Shown here one piece after another: positions 38,395 to 50,125 of a DNA stretch of 64,000 nt (position 1 is the first letter of the stretch; every line of letters starts with the position of its first letter). A program made the translations under genes and the position numbers. Origin of the DNA: Batrachochytrium dendrobatidis JAM81 (taxonomy: Eukaryota; Chytridiomycota; Chytridiomycetes; Rhizophydiales); assembly GCF_000203795.2 (NCBI RefSeq), contig NW_006281104.1, positions 681,993 to 745,992 on the forward strand, given 5' to 3'. The notes below the pieces were generated by a model. That model was not told where the DNA came from and did no database searches. It saw only the letters and a list, made by a program, of their open reading frames with translations.

Positions 38395-39613
38395 ATGAGA
38401 TTGACTGTTGTAGGCATACTTGCTACGTTTTGGATCTCAGTTGCTGCTGATGAGCCGCCTACCACTTTGATAATTGATGTGACTCACAAGATTCCTGATG
38501 AAGAGTGCATCCACAAGTCAAAGCTTGGAGGTACTTGGATCTACCCAGATTTATAAATCACTGCTATTAGAGTGTATCTGTTGTTTGAGTATACATACTA
38601 TCTGTAGATAACTGGCTTCAATAGCGAGTTTCGTCTAAAATTACTTGTTTTATCCAATAATGCTCATATACTAGATCAACTGTCGATGCATTATACTGGA
38701 AAGCTCTTTTCCAATGGCAAAAAGTTTGATTCTTCCTTGGATCGCAATCAGCCCTTTCAATTCATGTTGGGAGTAGGCCGAGTTATCAAAGGCTGGGATC
38801 AGGGCTTAATGGATATGTGTATCGGTGAGAAACGCACACTTACCATTCCTTCAAGCCTGGCTTATGGAAAACAAGGTGCTGGTGGAGTCATTCCTGGAGA
38901 TGCTGCGTTGGTGTTTACAGTGGAGTTGCTGGATATTCTAAACAAGGACGTTGAGCCTCAGGTTATCGATCTGGACGCTCAACCAAAGGGATCTGTCAAG
39001 GATGATAAAAAGGCGGATACCAAAGCTGGAGCAAAAGATTCCAAAGCTCCACCAAAAACACTTCAGATTGGCATCAAAAAGCGAGTCTCGGAAGCCGAAT
39101 GTACTCGAAAGGCCCAAAAGAATGGTAACTATTTTTATTGTATAGTTGACTGTTGATTCATGTATTACTAAAAGGCTAGAATCAAACCTCACGCTTTCTC
39201 GAATGGTCCTATAGATCAACTGTCGATGCATTACACTGGAACGCTCTTTTCTACTGGCAAAAAGTTTGATTCTTCTTTAGATCGCAATCAGCCTTTTGAA
39301 TTCACTCTTGGTACAGGTCAGGTTATTCAAGGCTGGGATCAGGGTCTGATAGGCATGTGTGTTGGCGAAAAGCGACGATTGACTATTCCTCCCCAGCTTG
39401 GTAAGTAATTGTAGTATATATTATTTTTTCGAGTCCAATCTGTTTGCTCATTTAGTTTGTAATCATGGGGATCATGTTCCAATTGGTTCATTTTGACGCT
39501 TAGGATATGGCGATCGTGGTGCTGGTACTGATATACCTGGTGGTGCTACACTTGTATTTGACGTTGAGCTACTTGAAATTAAAAATAGCTTTGATAAATC
39601 TGACGAGCTCTAA
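38395..39613 (+). CDS. ER-retained tandem FKBP-type peptidyl-prolyl isomerase
   Basis: This is a peptidyl-prolyl cis-trans isomerase of the secretory pathway. Four exons (38395-38530, 38675-39124, 39215-39400, 39504-39613) give 293 residues. A signal peptide ([18 protein letters not shown]) is followed by two FKBP domains: [20 protein letters not shown] with [20 protein letters not shown], and [20 protein letters not shown] with [21 protein letters not shown] Lys-rich linker separates them. The C-terminus KSDEL is a likely ER-retrieval signal. Both domains start at the same intron phase with nearly the same nucleotides (G|ATCAACTGTCGATGCATTA), pointing to an internal exon duplication. Confidence 0.93.
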
Positions 39614-39806
39614 AAACGGAAAGCGAGTTGGAAACATTACGATACGATGGAACCCATTTGAGTCCATTATGCTTTCCCAACATTTGAAGTGTCGAGTTTA
39701 TTATTGCAATAAATTTTACAGTGGACCCTATTTAGTACTGTGAAAATATAGGTTTGTTTGAAAACTGATTTATATAGACTTGAAAGCATGTGGAATCTAT
39801 ACATAG

Positions 39807-41108
39807 TCAGATATAAGTATAATCTATACGAGTAGCAAGTACATCTATAGATGCCGCTATGAAGTTGGATCCAGTGACGGTCGGGTCATCATTTGCTTTG
39901 GAATCTACATTCTTGTTTCGTTTATTTTGAAGTGCGTTTGCTTTACGAGTTTTCTTGGACAATTCCTTTCTATCTCTTGCTGATAATCGCTTAGGCTTCT
40001 GAGATGTGATTGTCTGTGGTGGAAGTGTTATAGGCGGAGGTTCAGATTGCGCTGGTGGGTCTGCATCAGATTGAGCTGACGGATCTGCATCAGATGGTAT
40101 TACTGCATCCTTGGACTCTTGTTGATCATTTCCAACATTTCCATCATGAGCACTAGAGACTAAAGCAAAAGCACAATCTGCTTCTTTTACAGCTTCCTGA
40201 TCAGCCAACAACTTATCTATAACTTTTCCTACATCTCCTCTGAATTTAGCAAACAGTTTTCGAACGTGTTCAAGGTCGTCTACCCCTGTGGTCTGCATGG
40301 CAATTATTTCTAATTTTGTTGGTGGATCTGTAGGGTCTCTATCCCATAAAGCTTTCTTTTTTGTATCTCGAGAAGTCGAATCGCATTTAGGCGTGATAAC
40401 GATGCATGGTAACCCTACAAATGGACCATTGACGTTTCTAACTGAACTGTAATGCTCCCAAGAATGATATGCAATATGCAGTACACGCGATTGAGTCTGT
40501 ACATTGCAGCCTATATCACCAACATCTACAGTTTTGGCTGTTTCAGAAGCATCAGATATAACCCAGATAGGAAGTCCAGCCTGATGTACTGCAATGTGAA
40601 GATTGTGATGTCGTGCAAAGGCAACAATCTCGATGTTTCCACCATATATGCCTGGTTTTAGCATCTGTGCAGAGTATTGATCTATAGTGTGGTTGTCTTC
40701 TATAAAAGATGCATAGAGGGTTGGGTTGGATCGGATATGTTGAACTGTATCAGTTCGACATCTGTGATGATGTATGGGAGTTCCAAAAAACTGATCGCTC
40801 AATGCACTAAGGTTGATGGATTCATATTCGTCAGTATTGACTAAGACGAGAGTTGTTATTGATTGTGACTACATACCGAAACAGACAGTTGCCATCGCCA
40901 GTCATGTCCTTGACAGCAAGTCCCAGATCTGCCAACTGTCGTTCAAGTTGCTCCGAGTTGTCATCGGTGTATTCAGATTTTTGATGTTTCTACAAATGAC
41001 CTCCAATCATACAAGTAAGTATTTATATATGTTCAGGCACTGAGTTAAAGTGAGTTTTACTTTGTAATTCTTTGTGGTGGTGCTCTTGGATGCCTTTTTA
41101 TGTCCCAT
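39807..41108 (-). CDS. OTU-family deubiquitinase (OTUD3-like)
   Basis: This is a cysteine protease that removes ubiquitin. The exons are 41108-41061, 40989-40877 and 40806-39807, for about 386 residues. The catalytic Asp/Cys loop DMTGDGNCLFRALSDQ spans the second intron (CG|T). The catalytic His motif is AYHSWEHYSSVRN. A UBA-like helical segment (KLEIIAMQTTGVDDLEHVRK) follows the OTU domain, as in OTUD3 proteins. The C-terminal third is acidic, then Lys/Arg-rich (SARDRKELSKKTRKANALQN). Domain identity is firm, the OTUD3 subgroup likely. Confidence 0.9.
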
Positions 41109-41430
41109 AATGGAAAACTCGATAATTTATGGAAAATAGAAACACTCCAATTTGGCCAAAAAACCCAATCATTGAATTGATTCACCAACACATACTAGTC
41201 ATGAAACCATTTATTCGTTAGTTTGAAATATACATTATATAACCCAATAACTGTATCCTAATGTTAAATATACGAATTCATTTAAAAGCTGCCAGTAAAA
41301 CGAATCCATTCTAGTCAAAGCAGTCTAAATCTTGATTGTCTCGTACAAGTCAATCTCCATGTGAGCTTCGATAGGATTGCATTTTCAGTAGCAAGAATGG
41401 CGCTCGTGGCTCTACATTGACCAGATTATT
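41109..41430. other. Intergenic region between OTU and poly(A) polymerase genes
   Basis: About 320 AT-rich bases upstream of the OTU gene and downstream of the TRF4/5-like gene, both minus strand. No feature was recognised. Confidence 0.35.
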
Positions 41431-43074
41431 CTAGCCGCGCTCACGCTCACGCTTTCGTCCAGTCATTAGCCTCTGTTCATCATTCGTCCTGGGTATCTGT
41501 TGCTGCGGATTTGATTGTGACTGTGTCTTGACCTGAGAAACTAGACTTTGTTCTGATTGTCGCATCATCTCACTCAAAGCCTTTTGGTTTTCTTCAAGTA
41601 GCTGCATTTGTTTTTTTTCTTGCTGCTTACGCAATTTCCTCTTTTCCTTTTGTTTTTGACTCAATGGTTCCTGACGTTTTGAGCTCGACTTTCGTTGAAC
41701 TCGATCTAAACTATTTCGCCTTTTTTGCTGTTGATCAATTTTCGATGGTGGTGGGCCACATCCTAAAGATTTTCCAAGCCATCGTTCTAGTACCTGGTAT
41801 GCAGGCACGTCACCGTTTCTCTCTATTTCCATTTTTTCTCGACATTGCATCAAATCAATTGCGTATTTGAGAGTCTTGTCGCGTTCTATTTCCATTTCCA
41901 TATTGGGCTTTACAATGTCGGACAATCCCGATAATCCATGCTTATCAAACTCGTCTCTGTATGTAACAAGTGTGTCCAGCGACTGGCTAAATAATTGATG
42001 TAGATCTTGTGTGCGGTATGACCCGCGTGATATATTGTTTGATGCGTTGGTTGGGTCATAGATCCGAAGTCTGATACGATCATTTTCAAGCAGACCATAG
42101 CTGTCGTCACGGACTCGATGGTAGCGAGGGTAAATAAAAAGACTATCAGATTCGACAGCTATGGGTGAATAGCTTAGATTGTCGGAAATACGAATAGCAT
42201 TGGTGGTGTAGTCAAACGTACGGCCAAAGAGCTCGAAAAATTGCCAAATGAGTCGACCAAGGGATTGAACAGAATGCAAAGGTGCTGAAGACAGTCGAGA
42301 GACTCCAGGATCTAAATGTGGTTGAGTATCAGTGTTATTTTTAGCATTCTCTTTGGCACGAGCATCTATTTCGTCTGAACAGTGTTGGTCGCGAATCAAA
42401 ACAGCTACAATCATATTGAGTAAAGCATAACCGCCTAATCCACCAGTAAATACTTTATCCAAACGGTGCTGCCGAATCAAAAGCTTTAGCACAAGTGCCA
42501 TGGGAATAAGCGTTGGGTATTTACCCACCCATGTTTTCATCAGTTCAGTCGATTCGTTTCCAGAATCGGTGTTTGCAACAATATCTATTCTGATTTTGCC
42601 TAGTTGAGGAATGGACGAGAATTTAATGAGTGGGATTTTTGCAGTAGATATAAACTGGAGGGATTGCTCAGAAATCCAAGTCTGATGTTTTAATTGAGCA
42701 TATAGTTTATAAAGAATAAGAGATCGATCAGTTTGGGGAACTGAAACTGCAATGTCGATATCTGAATCTGAAAGGTATATGCCGATAGCAGATGATCCAA
42801 AAACAGAAACAGAAGCTTTAGACGAGTCAGGCCATATATCGTCGCAAACATTTATAATGAGATCAATTATTATTGTACGCAGTGAACATTCTGGTGGCAG
42901 AGGGGCAAGCATTATGGCCAAGTCAATCATGTCTTGAGTGAGTTGGTCATTGAATGTTTTTGGGTTTGAATTCAAGTCCAACTCATTGTGAATAGGCAAG
43001 TCGGGAATAGCAGTCACAATATTATTTCTGACCAAATCAATTGCAGAAGCAGTTTCAGTTTCAGTTTCAGCCAT
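41431..43074 (-). CDS. TRF4/5-type non-canonical poly(A) polymerase
   Basis: This is a nucleotidyltransferase of the TRAMP class that adds short A-tails to nuclear RNAs for exosome decay. It is a single exon of about 547 residues. The catalytic pocket is FGSSAIGIYLSDSDIDIAVS (GS motif plus two Asp), and the third Asp is in KIRIDIVANTD. The PAP-associated region is GGLGGYALLNMIVAVL and LIWQFFELFGRTFDYTT, with the nucleotide-recognition block LRIYDPTNASNNISRGSYR. The C-terminus is a Lys/Gln-rich basic tail. I chose the ATG at 43074 (MAETETE); an in-frame ATG at 43155 adds an implausible hydrophobic stretch. A TIR element lies in the upstream region shared with NUS1. Confidence 0.93.
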   Translation of the reverse strand: MAETETETASAIDLVRNNIVTAIPDLPIHNELDLNSNPKTFNDQLTQDMIDLAIMLAPLPPECSLRTIIIDLIINVCDDIWPDSSKASVSVFGSSAIGIYLSDSDIDIAVSVPQTDRSLILYKLYAQLKHQTWISEQSLQFISTAKIPLIKFSSIPQLGKIRIDIVANTDSGNESTELMKTWVGKYPTLIPMALVLKLLIRQHRLDKVFTGGLGGYALLNMIVAVLIRDQHCSDEIDARAKENAKNNTDTQPHLDPGVSRLSSAPLHSVQSLGRLIWQFFELFGRTFDYTTNAIRISDNLSYSPIAVESDSLFIYPRYHRVRDDSYGLLENDRIRLRIYDPTNASNNISRGSYRTQDLHQLFSQSLDTLVTYRDEFDKHGLSGLSDIVKPNMEMEIERDKTLKYAIDLMQCREKMEIERNGDVPAYQVLERWLGKSLGCGPPPSKIDQQQKRRNSLDRVQRKSSSKRQEPLSQKQKEKRKLRKQQEKKQMQLLEENQKALSEMMRQSEQSLVSQVKTQSQSNPQQQIPRTNDEQRLMTGRKRERERG

Positions 43075-43248
43075 GTAAATAATAATAAAATGGCAATAAT
43101 AACTGACTAATAGGTGATTGAGAAGAAGGAAAAGAAATAAAAATGACAAATTCATACAAAATTCGCTAATGAATAATTTTTAATTGCCAGCAAACTAGTT
43201 GAAAAATCTGCCATCCAATGCATCTGCACAGATGTCTTTGATCATTTA

Positions 43249-43547
43249 CAGCAGTATTCATGAAAAATGAAACCTGTACTTGTCTTGCAGTGATTGCTTT
43301 AGAATAAAACATGTTTAAATATTTTGGTTTCCTACTACAAATTGGCTTGAACTATCAATTCTTCAAAATAGTGTTGTATTCTAGACTTGAATATTTTCGT
43401 GCTCTAGTTTTAGAAAACAAACACCATCTCAGAAATGCTAGTCACACAATATTTTCTTGTAATCAAAGAGTTGGAGATTCAAGTATAATTAACTGAAACT
43501 GATGTAAACTCGGTTTGATACAAAAAACACTTGCGTGAATATGGCTG
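43249..43547. mobile_element. 299-bp TIR element in the TRF4/5-like and NUS1 shared promoter
   Basis: The left end is TA-CAGCAGTATTCATGAAAAA and the right end TTGCGTGAATATGGCTG-TA. TA dinucleotides on both sides fit a Tc1/mariner-type target duplication. The interior is AT-rich with no real ORF. It occupies most of the space between the divergent starts at 43074 and 43650. Confidence 0.65.
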
Positions 43548-43649
43548 TAATGTTAAATTTTAAACCAGTTTTCACTTTTACCAACAAGTGGTTTTTACAT
43601 AATTGGCATCGTCCATAGATCAGTGCTGGGCTTACTATCAATAGTGGCA

Positions 43650-44912
43650 ATGATGGATGTCGGCGTTGCTAGAAACTCGTTTGCTCAACTGTTGTATATG
43701 TTTATAGTTCAATCTCTGGTTTATCTATATGACTCTCTCCACACATTCAGTCGTACGGCCGAGTTTATGTTTAATAGTATCCACAGCTATTTGACAAGTA
43801 ATATGGCTGCCACTAGTCATAAACTGCCTCAATCATTTTCAGCGGTTGATTCTATCTATTGGAATAAACTACCTCGCCATGTTGCTGTAGTGATTGACAA
43901 TACTCTTCTTGAATTCGCTGGTGCAGCATCGGATTCATCTATAATCGATACATCACTTGGCTTGGTCAAAAACACTTGCAATGAATCATCTACTTTTTTA
44001 CGGCGCAAATCAAATGCATTATTATCAGGGATTCCATGTCAGCCTGAATCATCTATTCATTCGTTGGATGGTATATTTGCATCGATGCTTGATATTCTTT
44101 ATTTGAACGTGAGTCTAGGAGTTGAGCATCTGACTCTATATGATGAATATGGTAAGTGCTGACCATCATTTATACATTCATTTCTATTACTTATCCAACT
44201 CGAGTATCTTTAATTTTTAGGAGTTTTGAAATCGCATGCACGACTCCTTTTACATTTACTTGAAACCAACTCAAAGCTCGAAACAGGCTTTGAGGATGAA
44301 CTTGTTGCTACTGTCCGCATCATGGTAGATCATTGCTTGGTTTGGGATGGTAAGATCACCATTCGTTCAACACAATCCAAGCAACGAGGTAGTTTATAGC
44401 TTTTTCACCATGTTTAAATAACTGTATCAGGTTGCTGACATGATAGTTATTGGATTTGTAGATCTGACGGTTTATTTCAAGTCGCAGTCGGATTCAAAAG
44501 ATGCCATAGTGCGCGCAGTCTGTGATTTGTCGCGGAATGACTATCCATGCACATTAGAGGACGTTCGAGATCGGTTATTAGAGGGTACTGTTTGACTGTC
44601 TGTATGCTGTTGTGAGCTGTCATGCTAACTATACAATATAGATTTTCCGTTGAACAGCGATCCAGATCTGGTGTATATCATTGGAGGCAAGACTGGGTTT
44701 CAACTACATAATTATTGTCCATGGTCGATCCGCTTATCCGAATTCCAGTAAGTTGTGGTTTTTATAGCTGACAGTAGTTCAGCAATAGTCTAACACTATG
44801 TATTTATTGTAGTCATGTACCGTCACTCGACTATTATGGCAGAGTGGACATGAGGGATATATTTCAAGGAATGAAAGATTATTCAAAGTGTGAGCAGCGC
44901 TTTGGAAAATAA
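43650..44912 (+). CDS. NUS1: NUS1/NgBR subunit of cis-prenyltransferase
   Basis: This is the non-catalytic partner of the dehydrodolichyl diphosphate synthase, needed for dolichol synthesis and protein glycosylation at the ER. Five exons (43650-44151, 44221-44388, 44462-44584, 44642-44747, 44813-44912) give about 332 residues. An N-terminal hydrophobic segment (FAQLLYMFIVQSLVYLYDSL) fits an ER anchor. LPRHVAVVIDN, GVEHLTLYDEYG, DPDLVYIIGG, CPWSIRLSEFQH and the terminal CEQRFGK are the conserved blocks. The catalytic Asp of the DHDDS subunit is replaced, as usual for NUS1. An alternative donor inside exon 2 (44351) looks usable but would break the frame. Confidence 0.9.
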
Positions 44913-45032
44913 AAAGACGAGTTATAGCATATATTTATCGATGGCAGGCTTTGGGATTATATCAAGCAAAACACATAAATCAAATCAGGAATAACTAGTG
45001 CTGTAGCTATAAAAATGATGCATAGACACAAG

Positions 45033-45612
45033 TCAAGGAATGATGGCGGCTAACAAGAGTTGAATCCAATACATTGGGTCATGGTTAGTCGATGCCATCT
45101 GTATGATGCTCTAATAAAAATAAGTACCTGAATCAGTTTTTCGACAATCGGAATCTGCTCAATATGGTGCAGATCAGATCTGAGTTTAGACACAGATATC
45201 TCCTGATGGTGTTGCCGAGCCAAGATCTGGTTGAGTCTATTTCTAAGATGGAATTCAAACTCTTTCTTGCTATGTAGTTGTTCAAGGTAGGCTTTTGTTC
45301 TAGTGAGTGTGCGAAGATACAAGGAAGTAAAAGTCGAAATGCTCTTGGATGTATTGTATATACATTGGAGTTGGACCAAGAGTTCCTATACATATGGTTG
45401 GTATCAGTACGAGTATATATTGATGACTAGACTGAATAGAATAACAAGACCTCTTGTAATTCTTGAGTGCGAGTGTTTATCCAGGAAAAATCCGACTGTA
45501 TCTTCAACACATTCATCCTATCCCTTAAACACTGACAAAGAGTAGAACGAGCATCCTCTACTTGCAGAGGGGAGAGTTGGTTCAGTGCCAGTTTCAGACC
45601 CATTTCATCCAT
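45033..45612 (-). CDS. Small helical protein, unrecognised
   Basis: Three exons, 45612-45451, 45385-45128 and 45110-45033, join in phase for about 165 residues. It is helical and charged, with probable coiled coil (LQVEDARSTLCQCLRDRMNV; LRTLTRTKAYLEQLHSKKEF; ISVSKLRSDLHHIEQIPIVE), and ends with a short hydrophobic stretch (WIQLLLAAIIP). I do not recognise the family. The frame stays open upstream of the ATG to an acceptor at 45661, so the true first exon may lie further upstream, or the transcript may splice from the 3-hydroxyanthranilate dioxygenase gene. Confidence 0.5.
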
Positions 45613-45711
45613 GTTAAATTTATCAAGAACAGACAAAGTTGCATCAACCCAAACAGCAGACTAGACTGATAAATTAGCAATACTGAGTTGATACACTTGG
45701 CAAGTATCAGT

Positions 45712-46597
<886 letters not shown>

Positions 46598-46656
46598 TCA
46601 TTCGCTTTTGCTAATTAAATCTAGTTTATAACTACCTTAGAACATATACTATACAA

Positions 46657-47427
46657 ATGGCCAGACCGAGAGTTCGCAGAAAGATAAGGAATCCTTCACA
46701 GAAAGTATCTCGCAAGCAGAAAAACCGCATGGACATTTCGTTTGAAAATGCTCATCCACTGGTCAAAGACAATTGGGACAAGAAAAAAACATTACATCAG
46801 AATTACGAGAGTATGGGATTGATGGTGTCTTTGAATGGCGCTGCAGGTGGAACTGGTCATGAAGCTGCTGATGTGGTTCAGGAAATGATGCGTGTCGATA
46901 AGCTCAAGAATGATGTCGAATGGAGAATGTTGGATGATTCACCGGATAGTTCTGTTGATGACTGCAGCAATACAAAGACTGCATCGACGCACAAATCTTC
47001 ATCGTCTGCTACGTTATCCAAAAAAACAAAACCTGTTGGCAAGTTTTCAGTCTCCAAGCGATCAAACTCTTTCCAAGCTGATCAACCAGAGCTTGATTTA
47101 CTCGACTTTACTCCAATAGAAGCAGAGATTGAGGTCGATTCTCGCACAAAACGACTTGGCGTTAAAATGTCAACCAGACGAATGATTGAGCCAACTTCAC
47201 CAGCCACCTCTGTCAATCCTATCATTGCAACCATGCAAGAGGAAGCCAATAATGTCGTGAAACTTATTCGTCATACATCAAGCAATGAGGATTTGGTGTA
47301 TGCAGATTTGATTAGCAAGCATGGCCTTGATTATGAAGCCATGAGTAAAGATTTGAAATTAAACAGGTACCAACTGACTAAAGGACAGCTACAGCGCAAA
47401 ATCAGGACATTGGTATTGGTAAAATAG
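46657..47427 (+). CDS. NOP16: Ribosome biogenesis protein NOP16
   Basis: This nucleolar protein acts in 60S subunit assembly. It is a single exon of 256 residues. The basic N-terminus (MARPRVRRKIRNPSQKVSRK) and HPLVKDNWDKKKTLHQNYES, MGLMVSLN are typical. The C-terminal block DLISKHGLDYEAMSKDLKLN, RYQLTKGQLQRKI matches the NOP16 ending. The middle is Ser/Lys-rich and variable. It shares a short divergent promoter with BNA1. Confidence 0.88.
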   Translation: MARPRVRRKIRNPSQKVSRKQKNRMDISFENAHPLVKDNWDKKKTLHQNYESMGLMVSLNGAAGGTGHEAADVVQEMMRVDKLKNDVEWRMLDDSPDSSVDDCSNTKTASTHKSSSSATLSKKTKPVGKFSVSKRSNSFQADQPELDLLDFTPIEAEIEVDSRTKRLGVKMSTRRMIEPTSPATSVNPIIATMQEEANNVVKLIRHTSSNEDLVYADLISKHGLDYEAMSKDLKLNRYQLTKGQLQRKIRTLVLVK

Positions 47428-47839
47428 GCATGGATTGTGGTGAGTAGATTTGCTAGATCTGACCATAAATGAAGACCACTGGAATCGTATGCAATGATTA
47501 AAAATGCAAATCAACATCAAGATACTAGTCACGCAATAAACATTGATGCTCTCCACCCCACTATCCTGCTACATTGATTTTATTATCACTAAAAGTTACT
47601 CTGGTCTCAACCAATTTTATCGATCTCATCAGGCTATCCTTACATTTTCATCAGTAATAAAAATGGTAATTTGTGGCCATCTACTTCTGCCATAGTAAAT
47701 GATTTTCATCCTTTATATACTGAACATGACTTTGGCATTATCAACGAATAAGCCATAAACAACAATACTCTGAATATCACACTAACAGTCCAGGAAACTG
47801 GTGGATTGAATATTGTAGGCTGATTGTGTCCATACAAAT
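47428..47839. other. Intergenic region upstream of the IML2-like gene
   Basis: About 410 bases holding the NOP16 3' flank and the presumed promoter of the next gene. No other feature was seen. Confidence 0.35.
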
Positions 47840-50125
47840 ATGACACTGGTCGTCAAGACGCAACAACTTCCGCCACTTCCAACCTCCACAACCAAAACTA
47901 TTGACATGAAGTCACAACCAGCCAAGGATCAAGACTCTGATAGCGAAAACGAATGCCAAGATATAAAAGAAGGCTCGCCCACCTTTGCTCCACTCAAATT
48001 AGACAAGGCAAAGCTCCGTCAGGTTATTACTGCAAGTGTATTGACTTTTGAGCAGGACATGATCGATACCCAAAGTGCTGTTCATTTATTTCTCAACTCT
48101 CGAGTCAAGGATGCCGAGACCTTTCTCGTTGAAAAGTACTGCAAGACTCTCCCACACACTCTTGGATATGGAGTGATTCTTTCTCTCAAGTGCTTAATGA
48201 CCCTCGATCGACACGACATTGACGCTGCAATGGATGCGCTGCATATCACTGTAGAGGTAGCACAGGTTCTACGCAAGGAGCAAACCATTGTTGGTTCGTT
48301 GACTGGGTTTGTGTTTGGTGGTGGTCGAGGCGGTAAAGATGGTTTGCATTTCATGAAAATGACTCGTATCCAACGTCATGCCGAGGTCGTCTTTGCCGAG
48401 GCCTACCTTCTTCAAGCTGTCTTGTCTCTTCTAACCGATACGAATATGGTCACGTTTGTTCGTGAAGGCTTGAATATTCGTCAAGCCTATTCCATCTTTA
48501 AAAGTGGATTTCTGTTTTTGGAGCGTGTTTGGGACGAGGAGGGATCGCATGGATTGATTTCGCATCAGATTGATCAGCATTTTATCAATGCAGTCTATCA
48601 CGGCATTGGCACATTTAATCTGGTATTATCTGTACTGCCAGCAAGGCTAATTAATCTATTTGAAATGATTGGATTTTCAGGAAACCGCCAGTTTGGCATG
48701 AGATGTCTAGAATTGGGTGGAAACTGGCCTGACAGTAATAGTACATCTCAACCCACAAACACTAATTTACCATCAAAAAGCCAAACAACCAAAAACAAAA
48801 AATTCAAAAAGTGTATCGAGTTTAAATTTCCAGATGGTAAACAGGCTGTTACTGGTGTTCGATCGTTTTTATGTGATCTCTCGCTACACATGTATCACAT
48901 TGTCCTTTCCTCTATGATACAAATGCCTGGATGCAATGTTCCGTTATCACGCCAAGTGCTCACGCTCAATCTTCAAAACCATCCAGATTCCTTCCTGTAT
49001 CTCACACTTCAAGCACGACTTCTTCAAAGCGAGGCCAAACCCGATCAAGCCATTATCAAACTCAATCGTGTAATTGATATACAGAATGATTGGCGTCAAC
49101 TTGCCCATATCTGTTTTTGGGACTTGGGAATGTGCCATGCTGCATTGGGTAACTGGAAACAAGCAAGCGAGTGCTACAAGATCCTGTTTGAAGAATCTAC
49201 TTGGTCTCCTGCCATTTATCTCTATCTTCAAGCTGCATTTCTTTATATGCATGACGCAATAGGTTGCAAGCAAGATATTGAAACTATGCTGAAGCAAGTA
49301 CCCAAGCTGTGCAAAAAAGTTGCCGGTAAATCCATCCCATTGGAAAAGTTTGTCTCTAGAAAATCAAGAAAATATTTCTTGCAGGGAAAAAGACTTTTAC
49401 TTCCTGGGTATGAGATCATGTATATGTGGAATGGGTTTGACCATGTTCCCAGTGATCGTCTTGTCAAGATCCAAATAGAAGTTGACGCAGCAATCCAGGA
49501 TCTTGATCTTCAGCTTTCCAAACTCAGCACTGTTATAAAACCAAGTGTTACGAAACCAGCTATACTTTCTAAAACAGCGAGCCAAGTTCTAGACAAACAA
49601 AAAGACAATGACATGCCATACGATACATACTATGACGATGTATGTTTGACACGCTTATTCAAAGGTTTAGTTTTGCGTGAACAAGCTTTTCCAACACATC
49701 TCACCTTTGTACCTGAATCCTTTATGACTGCCATAACACAAGAACGGATTGGTACCACTGCACAAACGGCCACTCCTGACCAGCAAAAAACATCCAAGCA
49801 ACTTCACTACTCTGCTAAACAGTTTGACTACATAGCTTTGATAGCTGATCAGGTACATCTTGATCACTGGATTCTCCCCTTTGCACGATACGAACTAGCA
49901 CAGATATACGTACGTATTGGAGAGTATGAAAAGGCAAAGCGGGAGTATTCTGCTGCATTGAATGGAGGATACGCTGATGATGAAGTTGGGCATCGAAAGC
50001 GCAAAGCAAGCATGGAAAACAGCTTGCATTTGAGGGTACACAATGGGCTGTCAAAGCTGAAGATTCTTGACAGAATGAGTATTGGCGTCGAGGACGATGA
50101 AGACAATGGAAACGAGAGTAGTTAA
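47840..50125 (+). CDS. IML2/TTC39-type TPR protein
   Basis: This is a single-exon gene of 761 residues. It matches the fungal IML2 / animal TTC39 family (DUF3808): AVHLFLNSRVKDAETFL, YGVILSLKCLMTLDRHDIDA, GKDGLHFMKMTRIQRHAEVV, FAEAYLLQAVLSLLTD, and IDQHFINAVYHGIGTFNLVL SVLP. TPR-like helices continue to the C-terminus (YELAQIYVRIGEYEKAKREY). In yeast IML2 has been linked to lipid droplets and inclusion-body clearance; the role here is inferred. The lack of introns contrasts with most neighbours. Confidence 0.86.
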   Translation: MTLVVKTQQLPPLPTSTTKTIDMKSQPAKDQDSDSENECQDIKEGSPTFAPLKLDKAKLRQVITASVLTFEQDMIDTQSAVHLFLNSRVKDAETFLVEKYCKTLPHTLGYGVILSLKCLMTLDRHDIDAAMDALHITVEVAQVLRKEQTIVGSLTGFVFGGGRGGKDGLHFMKMTRIQRHAEVVFAEAYLLQAVLSLLTDTNMVTFVREGLNIRQAYSIFKSGFLFLERVWDEEGSHGLISHQIDQHFINAVYHGIGTFNLVLSVLPARLINLFEMIGFSGNRQFGMRCLELGGNWPDSNSTSQPTNTNLPSKSQTTKNKKFKKCIEFKFPDGKQAVTGVRSFLCDLSLHMYHIVLSSMIQMPGCNVPLSRQVLTLNLQNHPDSFLYLTLQARLLQSEAKPDQAIIKLNRVIDIQNDWRQLAHICFWDLGMCHAALGNWKQASECYKILFEESTWSPAIYLYLQAAFLYMHDAIGCKQDIETMLKQVPKLCKKVAGKSIPLEKFVSRKSRKYFLQGKRLLLPGYEIMYMWNGFDHVPSDRLVKIQIEVDAAIQDLDLQLSKLSTVIKPSVTKPAILSKTASQVLDKQKDNDMPYDTYYDDVCLTRLFKGLVLREQAFPTHLTFVPESFMTAITQERIGTTAQTATPDQQKTSKQLHYSAKQFDYIALIADQVHLDHWILPFARYELAQIYVRIGEYEKAKREYSAALNGGYADDEVGHRKRKASMENSLHLRVHNGLSKLKILDRMSIGVEDDEDNGNESS

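Noticed and set aside
43075..43155. Hydrophobic N-terminal extension of the poly(A) polymerase
   Set aside because: TRF4/5 enzymes are nuclear and soluble; the stretch is AT-rich upstream DNA read in frame, and a better ATG is at 43074.
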